From positions 1 to 10,634 of the forward strand of contig JAJRCY010000017.1 in assembly GCA_028678715.1 (NCBI GenBank): a DNA stretch of 10,634 nucleotides. The letters are read 5' to 3'. The stretch is from Methanomicrobiales archaeon (lineage in GTDB: Archaea; Halobacteriota; Methanomicrobia; Methanomicrobiales; JACTUA01). The notes under the pieces were generated by a model. It saw nothing but the letters and a program-made list of their open reading frames with translations, was not told where the DNA came from and did no database searches. The translations under genes and the position numbers were made by a program. Positions 1-5,686 of this stretch are shown here, piece by piece; position 1 is the first letter of the stretch; every line of letters begins with the position of its first letter.

Positions 1-872
1 AGGGGCATCGCCTCCTTGACAAGCGGCGTGATCACCATCTCCCCGCGCTCACCCGGCCCCAGGAGCTCCCCTGTCTTCGGGTCAATGATCTCCACGAGAA
101 AGCAGTCGTGCCAGATATGCAGCCCGTCCTTCTCCGGGCACTCGAAGGCCACGCCGGGACCATACATCTCCGAGAGCCCGTAGGAGTCAAAGGCCGAGAG
201 GTCCAGCCTCCTCTCCAGCTCCGCCCGCATGGACTCGGACCAGGGCTCGGCCCCGAAGAGGCCGAACTTCAGCGTGGGCACCGTGGCACCCATCTCCTCC
301 GCAACCTCTGCGATGTGCATCGCATAGGAAGGGGTGCAGTGGATCGCGGAGACGCCGAAGTCGTTGATCATCTCGATCTGCCGCTTTGTGTTCCCTATGC
401 CTGCCGGTACCACGGTGAGGCCCATCAGCTCGGCGCCTGAGTGGAACCCGAGCCCCCCGGTGAAGAGGCCATAGTTCACCGCGTTCTGGAAGACATCCCC
501 TTTCCGGAGACCCACCATGGTCATGTTCCGGGCGATGAGCCCCGCCCACCGGGCCAGATCCCGCTTCGTGTACCCCACCACCGTTGGCTTTCCCGTGGTC
601 CCGGAGGTTGTGTGGATCCGGATGACCTTCTCCCGGGGGACTGCCAGGAATCCGAAGGGATAGCCTTCCCGAAGCTCCTTCTTGCAGGTGAACGGGAGCT
701 TCCCCATGTCGTCCAGGGACTTCACGTCGGAGGGACGGATCCCGGCGTCCCTGAACCGGCTGCGGTAGAACGGCACCTTCATCGCCTGGGAGAGCGACCA
801 CTTCAGGCGTTTCAGCTGGAGTGCTTCGAGGTCAGCTCCCCGGAGGGTCTCCATTCTCTCGTTCCAGAACAT
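1..872 (-). CDS. paaK: Phenylacetate-CoA ligase, 5' part (C-terminus beyond window)
   Basis: ATP-dependent cytoplasmic ligase that joins an aryl acid, classically phenylacetate, to coenzyme A through an acyl-adenylate. Only the first 290 residues lie in the window; family members are about 430 residues, so the small C-terminal domain is missing because of the window edge. The N-terminus (MFWNERMETL) and the segment KVPFYRSRF at 32-40 are typical of PaaK. The adenylate-forming phosphate loop TTSGTTGKP is at 88-96, the SYGLSEM motif at 230-236 and GERGEMVITPL at 274-284. The ATG at 872 gives the family-typical N-terminus, with AGGGA five bases upstream and a TATA box about 36 bases upstream. 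In methanogens such genes often lie near indolepyruvate:ferredoxin oxidoreductase genes and are thought to act in aryl-acid uptake or aromatic amino acid metabolism; those partners would lie before base 1. The true substrate cannot be read from this fragment. Confidence 0.93.
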   Translation of the reverse strand, partial: MFWNERMETLRGADLEALQLKRLKWSLSQAMKVPFYRSRFRDAGIRPSDVKSLDDMGKLPFTCKKELREGYPFGFLAVPREKVIRIHTTSGTTGKPTVVGYTKRDLARWAGLIARNMTMVGLRKGDVFQNAVNYGLFTGGLGFHSGAELMGLTVVPAGIGNTKRQIEMINDFGVSAIHCTPSYAMHIAEVAEEMGATVPTLKFGLFGAEPWSESMRAELERRLDLSAFDSYGLSEMYGPGVAFECPEKDGLHIWHDCFLVEIIDPKTGELLGPGERGEMVITPLVKEAMP

Positions 873-904
873 TGGATTCCCTGCTATGCCTTTGCATGGC
901 GAGG

Positions 905-912
905 TATTTATG
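905..912 (-). promoter_or_regulatory. TATA box of the phenylacetate-CoA ligase gene
   Basis: The minus strand reads CATAAATA here. Archaeal transcription normally starts about 25 bases after the TATA centre, which puts the start near 882 and leaves a leader of roughly 10 bases before the ATG at 872. The element is AT-rich in both directions, so it might also fire rightward into the non-coding region. Position and sequence are seen; activity is inferred. Confidence 0.5.
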
Positions 913-1162
913 GTGCATGATTTTTCCCGGTGATTGCGTTACCCGCGCCATGTCAGTGTCTCCCTGATCCTCATGAGGAAAAGAGGGGAAGGGAAGATCG
1001 TCGCGGGGAAAGGATGACGGGAGTTTGGGAGGAGCAAATCCGGTACCTGAGAAACATACCGACCACTCCGTCGCCCATTCGCCGGAGAGAGTATGGTCCC
1101 GGGAGAGGCATGGATTACCTCACCAGCGCCATCCCCTCGCTGCAGATCCTCAGAGGAATACC

Positions 1163-1204
1163 GCGGGCACCGGGGGTGAATCCCCCTGTGGCACCCCGCC
1201 TTTT
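1163..1204 (+). terminator. Terminator-like GC hairpin with T run
   Basis: Outer arms GCGGG (1163-1167) and CCCGC (1195-1199) enclose an inner stem ACCGGGGG / CCCCCTGT with one mismatch around the loop TGAAT. The stem is followed directly by CTTTTC. On the plus strand this resembles an intrinsic terminator, yet no recognisable plus-strand gene ends before it. Archaeal termination depends mostly on T runs, and four Ts is short, so this may instead be a structured RNA element or chance in GC-rich DNA. Confidence 0.25.
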
Positions 1205-1210
1205 CATCTC

Positions 1211-1227
1211 CCGAACACACTGTTCGG
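1211..1227. repeat. Perfect inverted repeat, operator-like
   Basis: CCGAACA and TGTTCGG form perfect 7-base arms around the spacer CAC. The 10-base centre-to-centre spacing is close to one helical turn, as expected for a dimeric winged-helix or helix-turn-helix protein. The site lies about 250 bases before the DUF5667-like start codon. Two related GTTC/GAAC elements lie downstream, at 1288-1295 and 1328-1342. The symmetry is seen; binding is inferred. Confidence 0.4.
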
Positions 1228-1388
1228 CCCTGCGCTCTCGCGGAGAGTGGGGGTGACGGGGCCCGTATCAGCCCCGGAACCGGCCAAGGTTCGAAAACGC
1301 CGGGTCACGCCCCGATTGCCTCTTTGGACAGTTCTGAACGGTTTTTCCCGGACAGGGCAGGCTGCGGACGGTCACCGGACCGCTGGAC

Positions 1389-1405
1389 GCTGGCCAGCAT
1401 TATAT
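1389..1405 (+). promoter_or_regulatory. Promoter of the DUF5667-like gene: palindrome plus TATA box
   Basis: TTATAT at 1400-1405 predicts a transcription start near 1428 and a leader of about 34 bases. The perfect 10-base palindrome GCTGGCCAGC (1389-1398) sits where the B recognition element should be, so a protein bound there would affect TFB/TBP loading. The leader carries a clear ribosome binding site, AGGAG at 1451-1455, six bases before the ATG. Confidence 0.55.
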
Positions 1406-1461
1406 CGCCCCGGATTCAAGATTGGAGTAGCGGTAACAGTTAGATTCACCAGGAGATTCCG

Positions 1462-2265
1462 ATGAGAACACACCCCATGATGCCACGGGCCCTGGCGCTG
1501 CTCGCCCTGGTCTTCTCCGTGCTCCTCTGCAGCGCGGGGGCGCAGACCGTGGTCGCCACCGATGATAACCAGCTGGTGGATGACGTCCCGGAGTACCAGG
1601 GTTCCCTGGGGCCGGATAGCATCTTCTATGGCCTGAAGCTGGCGCTGGAGAACCTGGACGAGGCCTTCACCGCCGATGAGGCCGCCCGGATGGAGAAGAT
1701 GATGGTCCACGCGCAGCTCCGGATCTCGGAGACCAAGACCATGCTGAAGTACCAGCAGGTCACCTCAGCCAATCGGGCGATGGAGGCATACCAGGAGAAG
1801 CTGCAACAGACCTCAGGCGAGCTGGACCGCTCCGCGATGGAAGAGACCGACCTGATCCCGGTGCAGAAGACGATGTTCAAGTACCATGCCATCCTCCAGA
1901 ACCTGCACTCCACCTACCCGGACAGCTCAACCCTCGCCGATATCCTCAATGGAAGCACGGCCATCCAGGAGCAGTTCACCGAGAGAACCCAGGTGAAGAT
2001 CCAGCTGAAGAACGCGGGCAGCAACGAGATGGTGATGGTCAAGGTCCAGGAGAAGGAAAAGAATAAGCCGAAGGGAAAGAATGGATCAATAACAGAAACC
2101 CCGACGGCAAGTCCTTCCCCCACGGAGACTGGGACGGCTGAACCCATCGTCCAGTCCACTGAGACCCCCGACGATCAGAAGCCCGGGAAGGGACTGGGCC
2201 GGGACAAGGACGCGGACACTGATGGGAACGGCAAGGGATCCGGCAACTCTGATAAGAAGGAATAA
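1462..2265 (+). CDS. Secreted DUF5667-like protein
   Basis: 267-residue protein predicted to be exported. Residues 1-27 form a Sec-type signal peptide: basic start, hydrophobic core ALALLALVFSVLL and a likely cut after AGA at 25-27. Residues 47-155 are helical and charged, beginning with the pattern LGPDSIFYGLKLALENLDEAF, which resembles DUF5667, a domain of unknown function found in exported proteins of archaea and bacteria. From about 195 the chain becomes low-complexity: a Lys-rich stretch, a Thr/Pro/Ser segment (211-236) like a glycosylated stalk, then an Asp/Gly/Lys tail. The tail contains D-A-D-T-D-G at 250-255, matching the start of an EF-hand-type calcium loop but without the usual acidic residue at loop position 12. 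No C-terminal membrane anchor is seen. AGGAG six bases upstream supports the start. A membrane-bound regulator gene follows 81 bases later on the same strand. Molecular function is unknown. Confidence 0.8.
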   Translation: MRTHPMMPRALALLALVFSVLLCSAGAQTVVATDDNQLVDDVPEYQGSLGPDSIFYGLKLALENLDEAFTADEAARMEKMMVHAQLRISETKTMLKYQQVTSANRAMEAYQEKLQQTSGELDRSAMEETDLIPVQKTMFKYHAILQNLHSTYPDSSTLADILNGSTAIQEQFTERTQVKIQLKNAGSNEMVMVKVQEKEKNKPKGKNGSITETPTASPSPTETGTAEPIVQSTETPDDQKPGKGLGRDKDADTDGNGKGSGNSDKKE

Positions 2266-2267
2266 CC

Positions 2268-2303
2268 TCCTCCCACCCCCTCCCTCTTTCCCTCTCAGTT
2301 TTT
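2268..2303 (+). terminator. Pyrimidine-rich tract ending in five Ts, possible terminator
   Basis: Just after the DUF5667-like stop, the plus strand turns almost wholly pyrimidine and reaches TTTTT at 2299-2303. Archaeal RNA polymerase can terminate on such T runs. Termination may be partial, since no convincing TATA box precedes the next gene, which may depend on read-through. Confidence 0.35.
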
Positions 2304-2346
2304 CGATTCTCTCTCTCGTGATTGGGACCCCTGCGGGAGCGTGCGC

Positions 2347-3303
2347 ATGATCAGGGCTGCCAGGTCGGCGCGGGCAGGCATCCTTCTCACCTGCCTGATC
2401 CTCCTCACCATGGTCCCCGCGGCCGGCCAGCCCGAATCCCGCGAGATGACCACCTATAGCCTCCAGATCCAGGAGGACGGCTCAGCCCTCTGGACCGTGG
2501 AGTACCGGACGCTCCTGGCAGGCGCGGCAGAACAGGGCACCTTCGGCAACTATACCCGGGACCTGGCATCGGTGTACCTGCCCCAGTTCAGGGAACTGAT
2601 GGAGCGGTCGGCAAGCCAGGCGGCAGTGGCCACCGGAAGAACCATGCAGGCCAGGGATTTCACCTCCGATTCCGCCCTCCAGTCGGTGCCGACAGGCACC
2701 TTCGGGGTGGTCCGGTACTCCTTCACCTGGACCGGGTTTGCGAGAAAGGATGAAGGCCTGGCTGTCGGTGATGCCTTTGTCGGGGGCCTCTACCTGACGC
2801 GGGACCACACGCTCATCATCCACCCGCCTACCGGTTACGCGGTCCAGCAGGCGGATCCCGCCCCGGACCGGTTCCAGGACGGCCTGGTCTGGTACGGGAT
2901 GCGGTCCTTTGGCCCGGGTGAACCGGAGGTGGTCCTCGCGAAAGAGGGCCTTCCCCTGCTGCTGATCGGTGCCGGTGGTGCGGCCGGCGCCATCGTGCTC
3001 CTGGTCATCCTTCTCTGGCGGCGGAGACACCCCGGCGTGCCCCCGGCACCGGGCACCTCCCCACCGACTGAGGTTCTCCCCACCGGGATTGAGGTGAAGA
3101 ACCTGGAGGACCGGATCCTCCTCCTGCTGGAGGCGAGCGGCGGGGAGATGTACCAGTCCGAGATGACACAGCGGCTGGGCATGCCCAAGTCCACCGTCTC
3201 GGCCGCGCTCGCATCCCTCCACGAGAGGAAGGCCATTGTCAAGGTGAAGAAGGGCCGCGAGAACCTGATCCGGATCTCCCGGGAGATCCCTGAATCCCGG
3301 TGA
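2347..3303 (+). CDS. Membrane-anchored winged-helix regulator with extracytoplasmic domain
   Basis: 318 residues from the ATG at 2347. I prefer this to the in-frame GTG at 2341 because GGAG (2336-2339) is seven bases before the ATG but only one before the GTG. Order: signal peptide or first membrane segment (about 8-27, GILLTCLILLTMVPAAG), an extracytoplasmic domain of about 170 residues (28-200), a membrane helix (201-224, LPLLLIGAGGAAGAIVLLVILLW) followed by RRR as the inside anchor, a Pro-rich linker (229-245), and a winged-helix domain (252-312). In the last, SEMTQRLGMPKSTVSAALASL fits helix-turn-helix with recognition helix near 279-291, and KVKKGRENLIRI fits the wing. This matches the archaeal type with an outside domain (DUF7345-like) fused to a MarR/DUF7343-like DNA-binding domain. 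Inferred role: senses an envelope signal and acts on DNA from the membrane, perhaps on the upstream secreted-protein gene. The ligand is unknown. Confidence 0.78.
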   Translation: MIRAARSARAGILLTCLILLTMVPAAGQPESREMTTYSLQIQEDGSALWTVEYRTLLAGAAEQGTFGNYTRDLASVYLPQFRELMERSASQAAVATGRTMQARDFTSDSALQSVPTGTFGVVRYSFTWTGFARKDEGLAVGDAFVGGLYLTRDHTLIIHPPTGYAVQQADPAPDRFQDGLVWYGMRSFGPGEPEVVLAKEGLPLLLIGAGGAAGAIVLLVILLWRRRHPGVPPAPGTSPPTEVLPTGIEVKNLEDRILLLLEASGGEMYQSEMTQRLGMPKSTVSAALASLHERKAIVKVKKGRENLIRISREIPESR

Positions 3304-3323
3304 ACGGATCCCTCCCCCTCTCC

Positions 3324-3329
3324 TTATAT
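3324..3329 (+). promoter_or_regulatory. TATA box of the carbamate kinase gene
   Basis: TTATAT sits 28 bases before the arcC ATG, which predicts transcription starting at or within a few bases of the start codon, so the mRNA is probably leaderless or nearly so. The ATG lacks a properly spaced ribosome binding site (the preceding GAGGGGT is too close), which agrees with leaderless translation. Confidence 0.6.
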
Positions 3330-3330
3330 T

Positions 3331-3354
3331 ACCCCTCTGACAGTACAGAGGGGT
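3331..3354. promoter_or_regulatory. Operator-like perfect inverted repeat before arcC
   Basis: ACCCCTCTG (3331-3339) and CAGAGGGGT (3346-3354) are perfect 9-base arms around the six-base spacer ACAGTA. The element fills the gap between TATA box and start codon, covering the expected transcription start, the usual place for an archaeal repressor site that blocks RNA polymerase. A hairpin role, for instance ending transcription from the gene before, is less likely because no T run follows. I found no second copy of these arms elsewhere in the window. Confidence 0.6.
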
Positions 3355-4290
3355 ATGAAGCTGGTTGTCGCCCTTGGAGGGAACGCCATCCTGCGCCGGG
3401 GGGAGCGGGGGACCGCAGAGGAACAACGGGCCCACGTGGAGTACGCGGCAGCCCATATTGCGGGGCTCGTGGCCCTGGGGCACCGGGTGGCCCTCACCCA
3501 CGGCAACGGGCCGCAGGTGGGGGATATCCTGCTCCGGAACGAGTGCGCAAAGGAGATCCTCCCCCTGATGCCCCTGGATATCTGCGGGGCAGAGAGCCAG
3601 GGCCTGATCGGGTACCTGATCCAGCAGGCGCTGGAGAATGCGCTCCGGAGGGCCGGCGTGCACCGGCGGGTCATCACGCTGGTCACCCAGACCGTCATCG
3701 ACCCTGCCGACCCGGCCTTCGACCGGCCTGAGAAGCCCATCGGGCCGTTCTATACCCGGGAGGAGGCGATGGCTCATGCCAGCCGCCCGAATTGGACCAT
3801 CCACGAGGTGGAACCCGGAAGGTTCCGGCGGGTGGTGCCCTCTCCCGAGCCGGTGCGCATCGTCGAGCAGAACTCCCTCCGGATCCTCTGTGAGGGGGGT
3901 TTCATCGTCGTGGCTGCCGGTGGCGGCGGGATCCCCGTCACGGCGGACGCCGACGGGACCCTCCGGGGGGTGGAGGCGGTGATCGACAAGGACCTCACCG
4001 CCGGCCGCATGGCCGTCGCCCTGGGTGCTGACGCACTCCTGATCCTCACCGACGTTCCCTGCGCATCGCTGCACTACGGCACCCCGCAGGCAGAGCCGCT
4101 GGGGCGTATCACCGCGGGAGAAGCGGAGCGGTACCTGCAGGAGGGGCATTTCCCGGAGGGCTCCATGGGCCCGAAGGTGAAGGCCTGCGTCCGGTTCGCC
4201 CGGGCCGGGGGCAGGGCCGGGATTATCACGTCCCTGGAAGAGGCTCCCCGGGCCCTCCGGGGTCTCGCCGGTACCTGCATCACTCCCTGA
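3355..4290 (+). CDS. arcC: Carbamate kinase
   Basis: 311 residues, the normal family length. Catalyses the reversible transfer of phosphate from carbamoyl phosphate to ADP, giving ATP plus carbamate, which breaks down to CO2 and ammonia; it is the ATP-forming last step of the arginine deiminase pathway. Amino-acid-kinase signatures are present: ALGGNA at 6-11, THGNGPQVG at 48-56, AAGGGGIPV at 187-195, VIDKDLTA at 209-216 with Lys212, and EGSMGPKV at 268-275 with Lys274. Arginine deiminase is encoded convergently one base after its stop. Ornithine carbamoyltransferase is absent here and would have to come from the arginine biosynthesis locus. In Pyrococcus a related enzyme works in reverse to make carbamoyl phosphate, so a biosynthetic role cannot be excluded. 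A TATA box and an inverted repeat before the ATG suggest repressor control of a leaderless transcript. Confidence 0.95.
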   Translation: MKLVVALGGNAILRRGERGTAEEQRAHVEYAAAHIAGLVALGHRVALTHGNGPQVGDILLRNECAKEILPLMPLDICGAESQGLIGYLIQQALENALRRAGVHRRVITLVTQTVIDPADPAFDRPEKPIGPFYTREEAMAHASRPNWTIHEVEPGRFRRVVPSPEPVRIVEQNSLRILCEGGFIVVAAGGGGIPVTADADGTLRGVEAVIDKDLTAGRMAVALGADALLILTDVPCASLHYGTPQAEPLGRITAGEAERYLQEGHFPEGSMGPKVKACVRFARAGGRAGIITSLEEAPRALRGLAGTCITP

Positions 4291-4291
4291 T

Positions 4292-5575
4292 TCAGCGGGA
4301 GAGCGTGCAGGTCATGCAGTGAGCACCGCCGTACCCTCCGGTGGCATTGGTGAGGAGAAGGGGGGTCATCTCCAGGCCCTGGCGGTGGACGGCGCGGGAG
4401 TGGGGAAAGAACTCGGCATCCGCCGAGAGGCTTCCGTACTCATGCTCGGCCTGCCGCAGGAGCGCCCCGTACTTCTCCGGAGAGCACGCGGCCTTCTCCC
4501 GGAGCCGGGAGAGTACAAGAGGGGCCAGCTGTTCGGTATCAGGGGTGATGCAGGTGCCGCTCCTGATACAGAGAAAATTGGTGGCAAAGCAGAGCTGCTC
4601 CAGGGTCGAGATCTCCACGAGATCCATGCCCCGCTCCCGCAGGTATGCCTCCAGGTGTCCCGGTCCCCCTGCCGGGACATAGCCATCCCCGCTCCGGTGC
4701 AGGACCGTGACCGTTGCCGCCCGGAGCAGCAGGGGGCACCCAACGGCGACGCCTTCTGCAGGGAAGTTCAGGTACGTGTCCAGGTGCATGCAGACCATGG
4801 GATCCCGTCCGTGGATCAGCGGGTGGACCGGTTCATCCACCACCACCACCTCGTCCACCCCGACCGCGCTCTTCAGGACCTCCCCCACGCCACGGGCGTC
4901 CGTGCGGGATCCCCGGCCAATGAAGGCCACGTCCCCGGCCGGGAGGAAGTCTCCGCCTTCGAACCTGCCCGCCGAAACGCGGGCCGCGGGGGTGATCCCC
5001 AGGGCCGAGAGGCCCAGGGTGCAGAGGGAGACCTCCCCTTCCCGTTCCGCGGTGGCCATCCGGCCGGTGCAGATGCCACGGTCGGTGGCCGCCTGCTGGT
5101 CCCGCATGAAGTAGAGGTTATGGAGCGGCCTTCCCAGGGAGACCTGCACACGGTCACCGGAAAAATCCAGCCTTGGATCCAGGAGCACGATCCGGATCAG
5201 GTGGCCTGGATCCCGGAGGCGGAGGGCCAGGGGGTCCTGGTCCGTGCTCCCGGTGAACTGGGCCTCGCACCGGATCCCTCCTGTACCCTCTGCCCGGATC
5301 CGGGAGGCGGCCAGGGCCACGAGTGTCTCGCGGATCTCCGGCCGCGCCACAGCCTCCTCGCTCACCGCATCTGTCAGCCGGTGCACCCGGACCCCGAAGG
5401 ATCCATGGAGGAGGTCGCAGAGCTGCCGGTGCTCCCGCCGGGCCTGGCCCTGGTCAAAGAACCGCTCGTAGAGGTTGTGCCAGGGCGAAAGCAGGGCAAA
5501 GAAGACCTCGATCCCGGGCTCGTGCACCAGCACGTGCCGCAGCGGGTGCCACTCCGCCCGTGCACCGACCTGCAT
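4292..5575 (-). CDS. arcA: Arginine deiminase
   Basis: 427 residues, close to the usual 405-420. Hydrolyses arginine to citrulline and ammonia in the cytoplasm. Guanidino-group-modifying motifs appear in order: LYFMRDQ with Asp159, FEGGDF with Glu206 and Asp209, MHLDTYLNF with His264 and Asp266, and the C-terminal GGAHCMTC with nucleophile Cys420. The MHLDT and HCMTC motifs argue for a true deiminase over a dimethylaminohydrolase. One oddity: the residue five before the catalytic Cys, Arg401 in the Pseudomonas enzyme and a substrate carboxylate contact, is Tyr415 here. The ATG at 5575 is the only start available before an in-frame stop upstream and gives the usual N-terminus (RHVLVHEPG). No ribosome binding site is evident. 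It runs convergent to arcC and divergent from the cas1-like gene. Whether it degrades free arginine for energy or nitrogen, or acts on another guanidine compound, is open. Confidence 0.92.
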   Translation of the reverse strand: MQVGARAEWHPLRHVLVHEPGIEVFFALLSPWHNLYERFFDQGQARREHRQLCDLLHGSFGVRVHRLTDAVSEEAVARPEIRETLVALAASRIRAEGTGGIRCEAQFTGSTDQDPLALRLRDPGHLIRIVLLDPRLDFSGDRVQVSLGRPLHNLYFMRDQQAATDRGICTGRMATAEREGEVSLCTLGLSALGITPAARVSAGRFEGGDFLPAGDVAFIGRGSRTDARGVGEVLKSAVGVDEVVVVDEPVHPLIHGRDPMVCMHLDTYLNFPAEGVAVGCPLLLRAATVTVLHRSGDGYVPAGGPGHLEAYLRERGMDLVEISTLEQLCFATNFLCIRSGTCITPDTEQLAPLVLSRLREKAACSPEKYGALLRQAEHEYGSLSADAEFFPHSRAVHRQGLEMTPLLLTNATGGYGGAHCMTCTLSR

Positions 5576-5638
5576 GCGGGTGAGGTGGGCGCTTCTCCCT
5601 CATAGCCTTGATCCTGCCGCCCGCGGACCGGAATCGCG

Positions 5639-5651
5639 GCCTTTTTAAGGC
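5639..5651. promoter_or_regulatory. Shared, nearly symmetric TATA element between arcA and the cas1-like gene
   Basis: GCCTT-TTT-AAGGC reads as a TATA-like box in both directions: TTTTTAAG toward the cas1-like gene and CTTAAAAA toward arcA. Rightward, transcription would start near 5670, about 17 bases before the ATG at 5687. Leftward, it would start near 5618, giving arcA a leader of about 43 bases. It is the only AT-rich stretch between the two genes. Use in both directions is inferred. Confidence 0.5.
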
Positions 5652-5686
5652 AGGCGGGTGAGAGACTACACCAGAAGATCTGCTCC

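Larger units (their letters stand above)
873..1461. other. Long intergenic region between divergent genes
   Basis: This 589-base stretch separates the divergent paaK and DUF5667-like genes. Open frames exist on both strands (930-1256 plus, 939-1220 minus, 1025-1465 plus), but their products are Arg/Pro/Gly-rich, resemble no family I recognise and lack well-placed ribosome binding sites, so I call no gene. The two ends hold promoters. The middle is rich in inverted repeats: a GC hairpin followed by a short T run (1163-1204), the palindrome at 1211-1227, the stem CTCTC-GCG-GAGAG near 1236-1248 and GGGGC/GCCCC around 1258-1275. It could hold operators, a small structured RNA, or remnants of a lost gene. 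Confidence 0.6.

Noticed and set aside
187..801. 204-codon minus-strand frame inside paaK
   Set aside because: Same strand but a different frame from paaK, whose adenylation motifs are unmistakable.
1010..1056. Possible C/D box small RNA (GGATGAC followed by CTGA)
   Set aside because: The C box does not match RTGATGA and there is no convincing internal D'/C' pair.
930..1256. Small open frames in the long intergenic region
   Set aside because: No homology I recognise, no well-placed ribosome binding site, and overlapping frames on both strands with Arg/Pro-rich products; not enough to call a gene.
1281..1300. T-loop-like GGTTCGAAAAC suggesting a tRNA
   Set aside because: No acceptor stem, anticodon arm or D arm can be folded around it.
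1522..1536. Lipobox ending in the Cys at residue 23 of the DUF5667-like protein
   Set aside because: The residue before the Cys is Leu rather than Gly, Ala or Ser, so ordinary signal peptidase cleavage after AGA fits better.
2341..2346. GTG at 2341 as the start of the membrane-anchored regulator
   Set aside because: The GGAG ribosome binding site is too close to it and ideally spaced for the ATG at 2347.
2482..4149. 555-codon open frame on the minus strand across the regulator gene and arcC
   Set aside because: It lies antisense to two clearly recognisable genes, its product is Pro/Arg/Gly/His-rich with no family resemblance, and long antisense frames are expected in GC-rich coding DNA.
4319..5605. 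428-codon plus-strand open frame opposite arcA
   Set aside because: arcA has all its catalytic motifs on the other strand; the plus-strand product resembles no known protein and is compositionally typical of a shadow frame.
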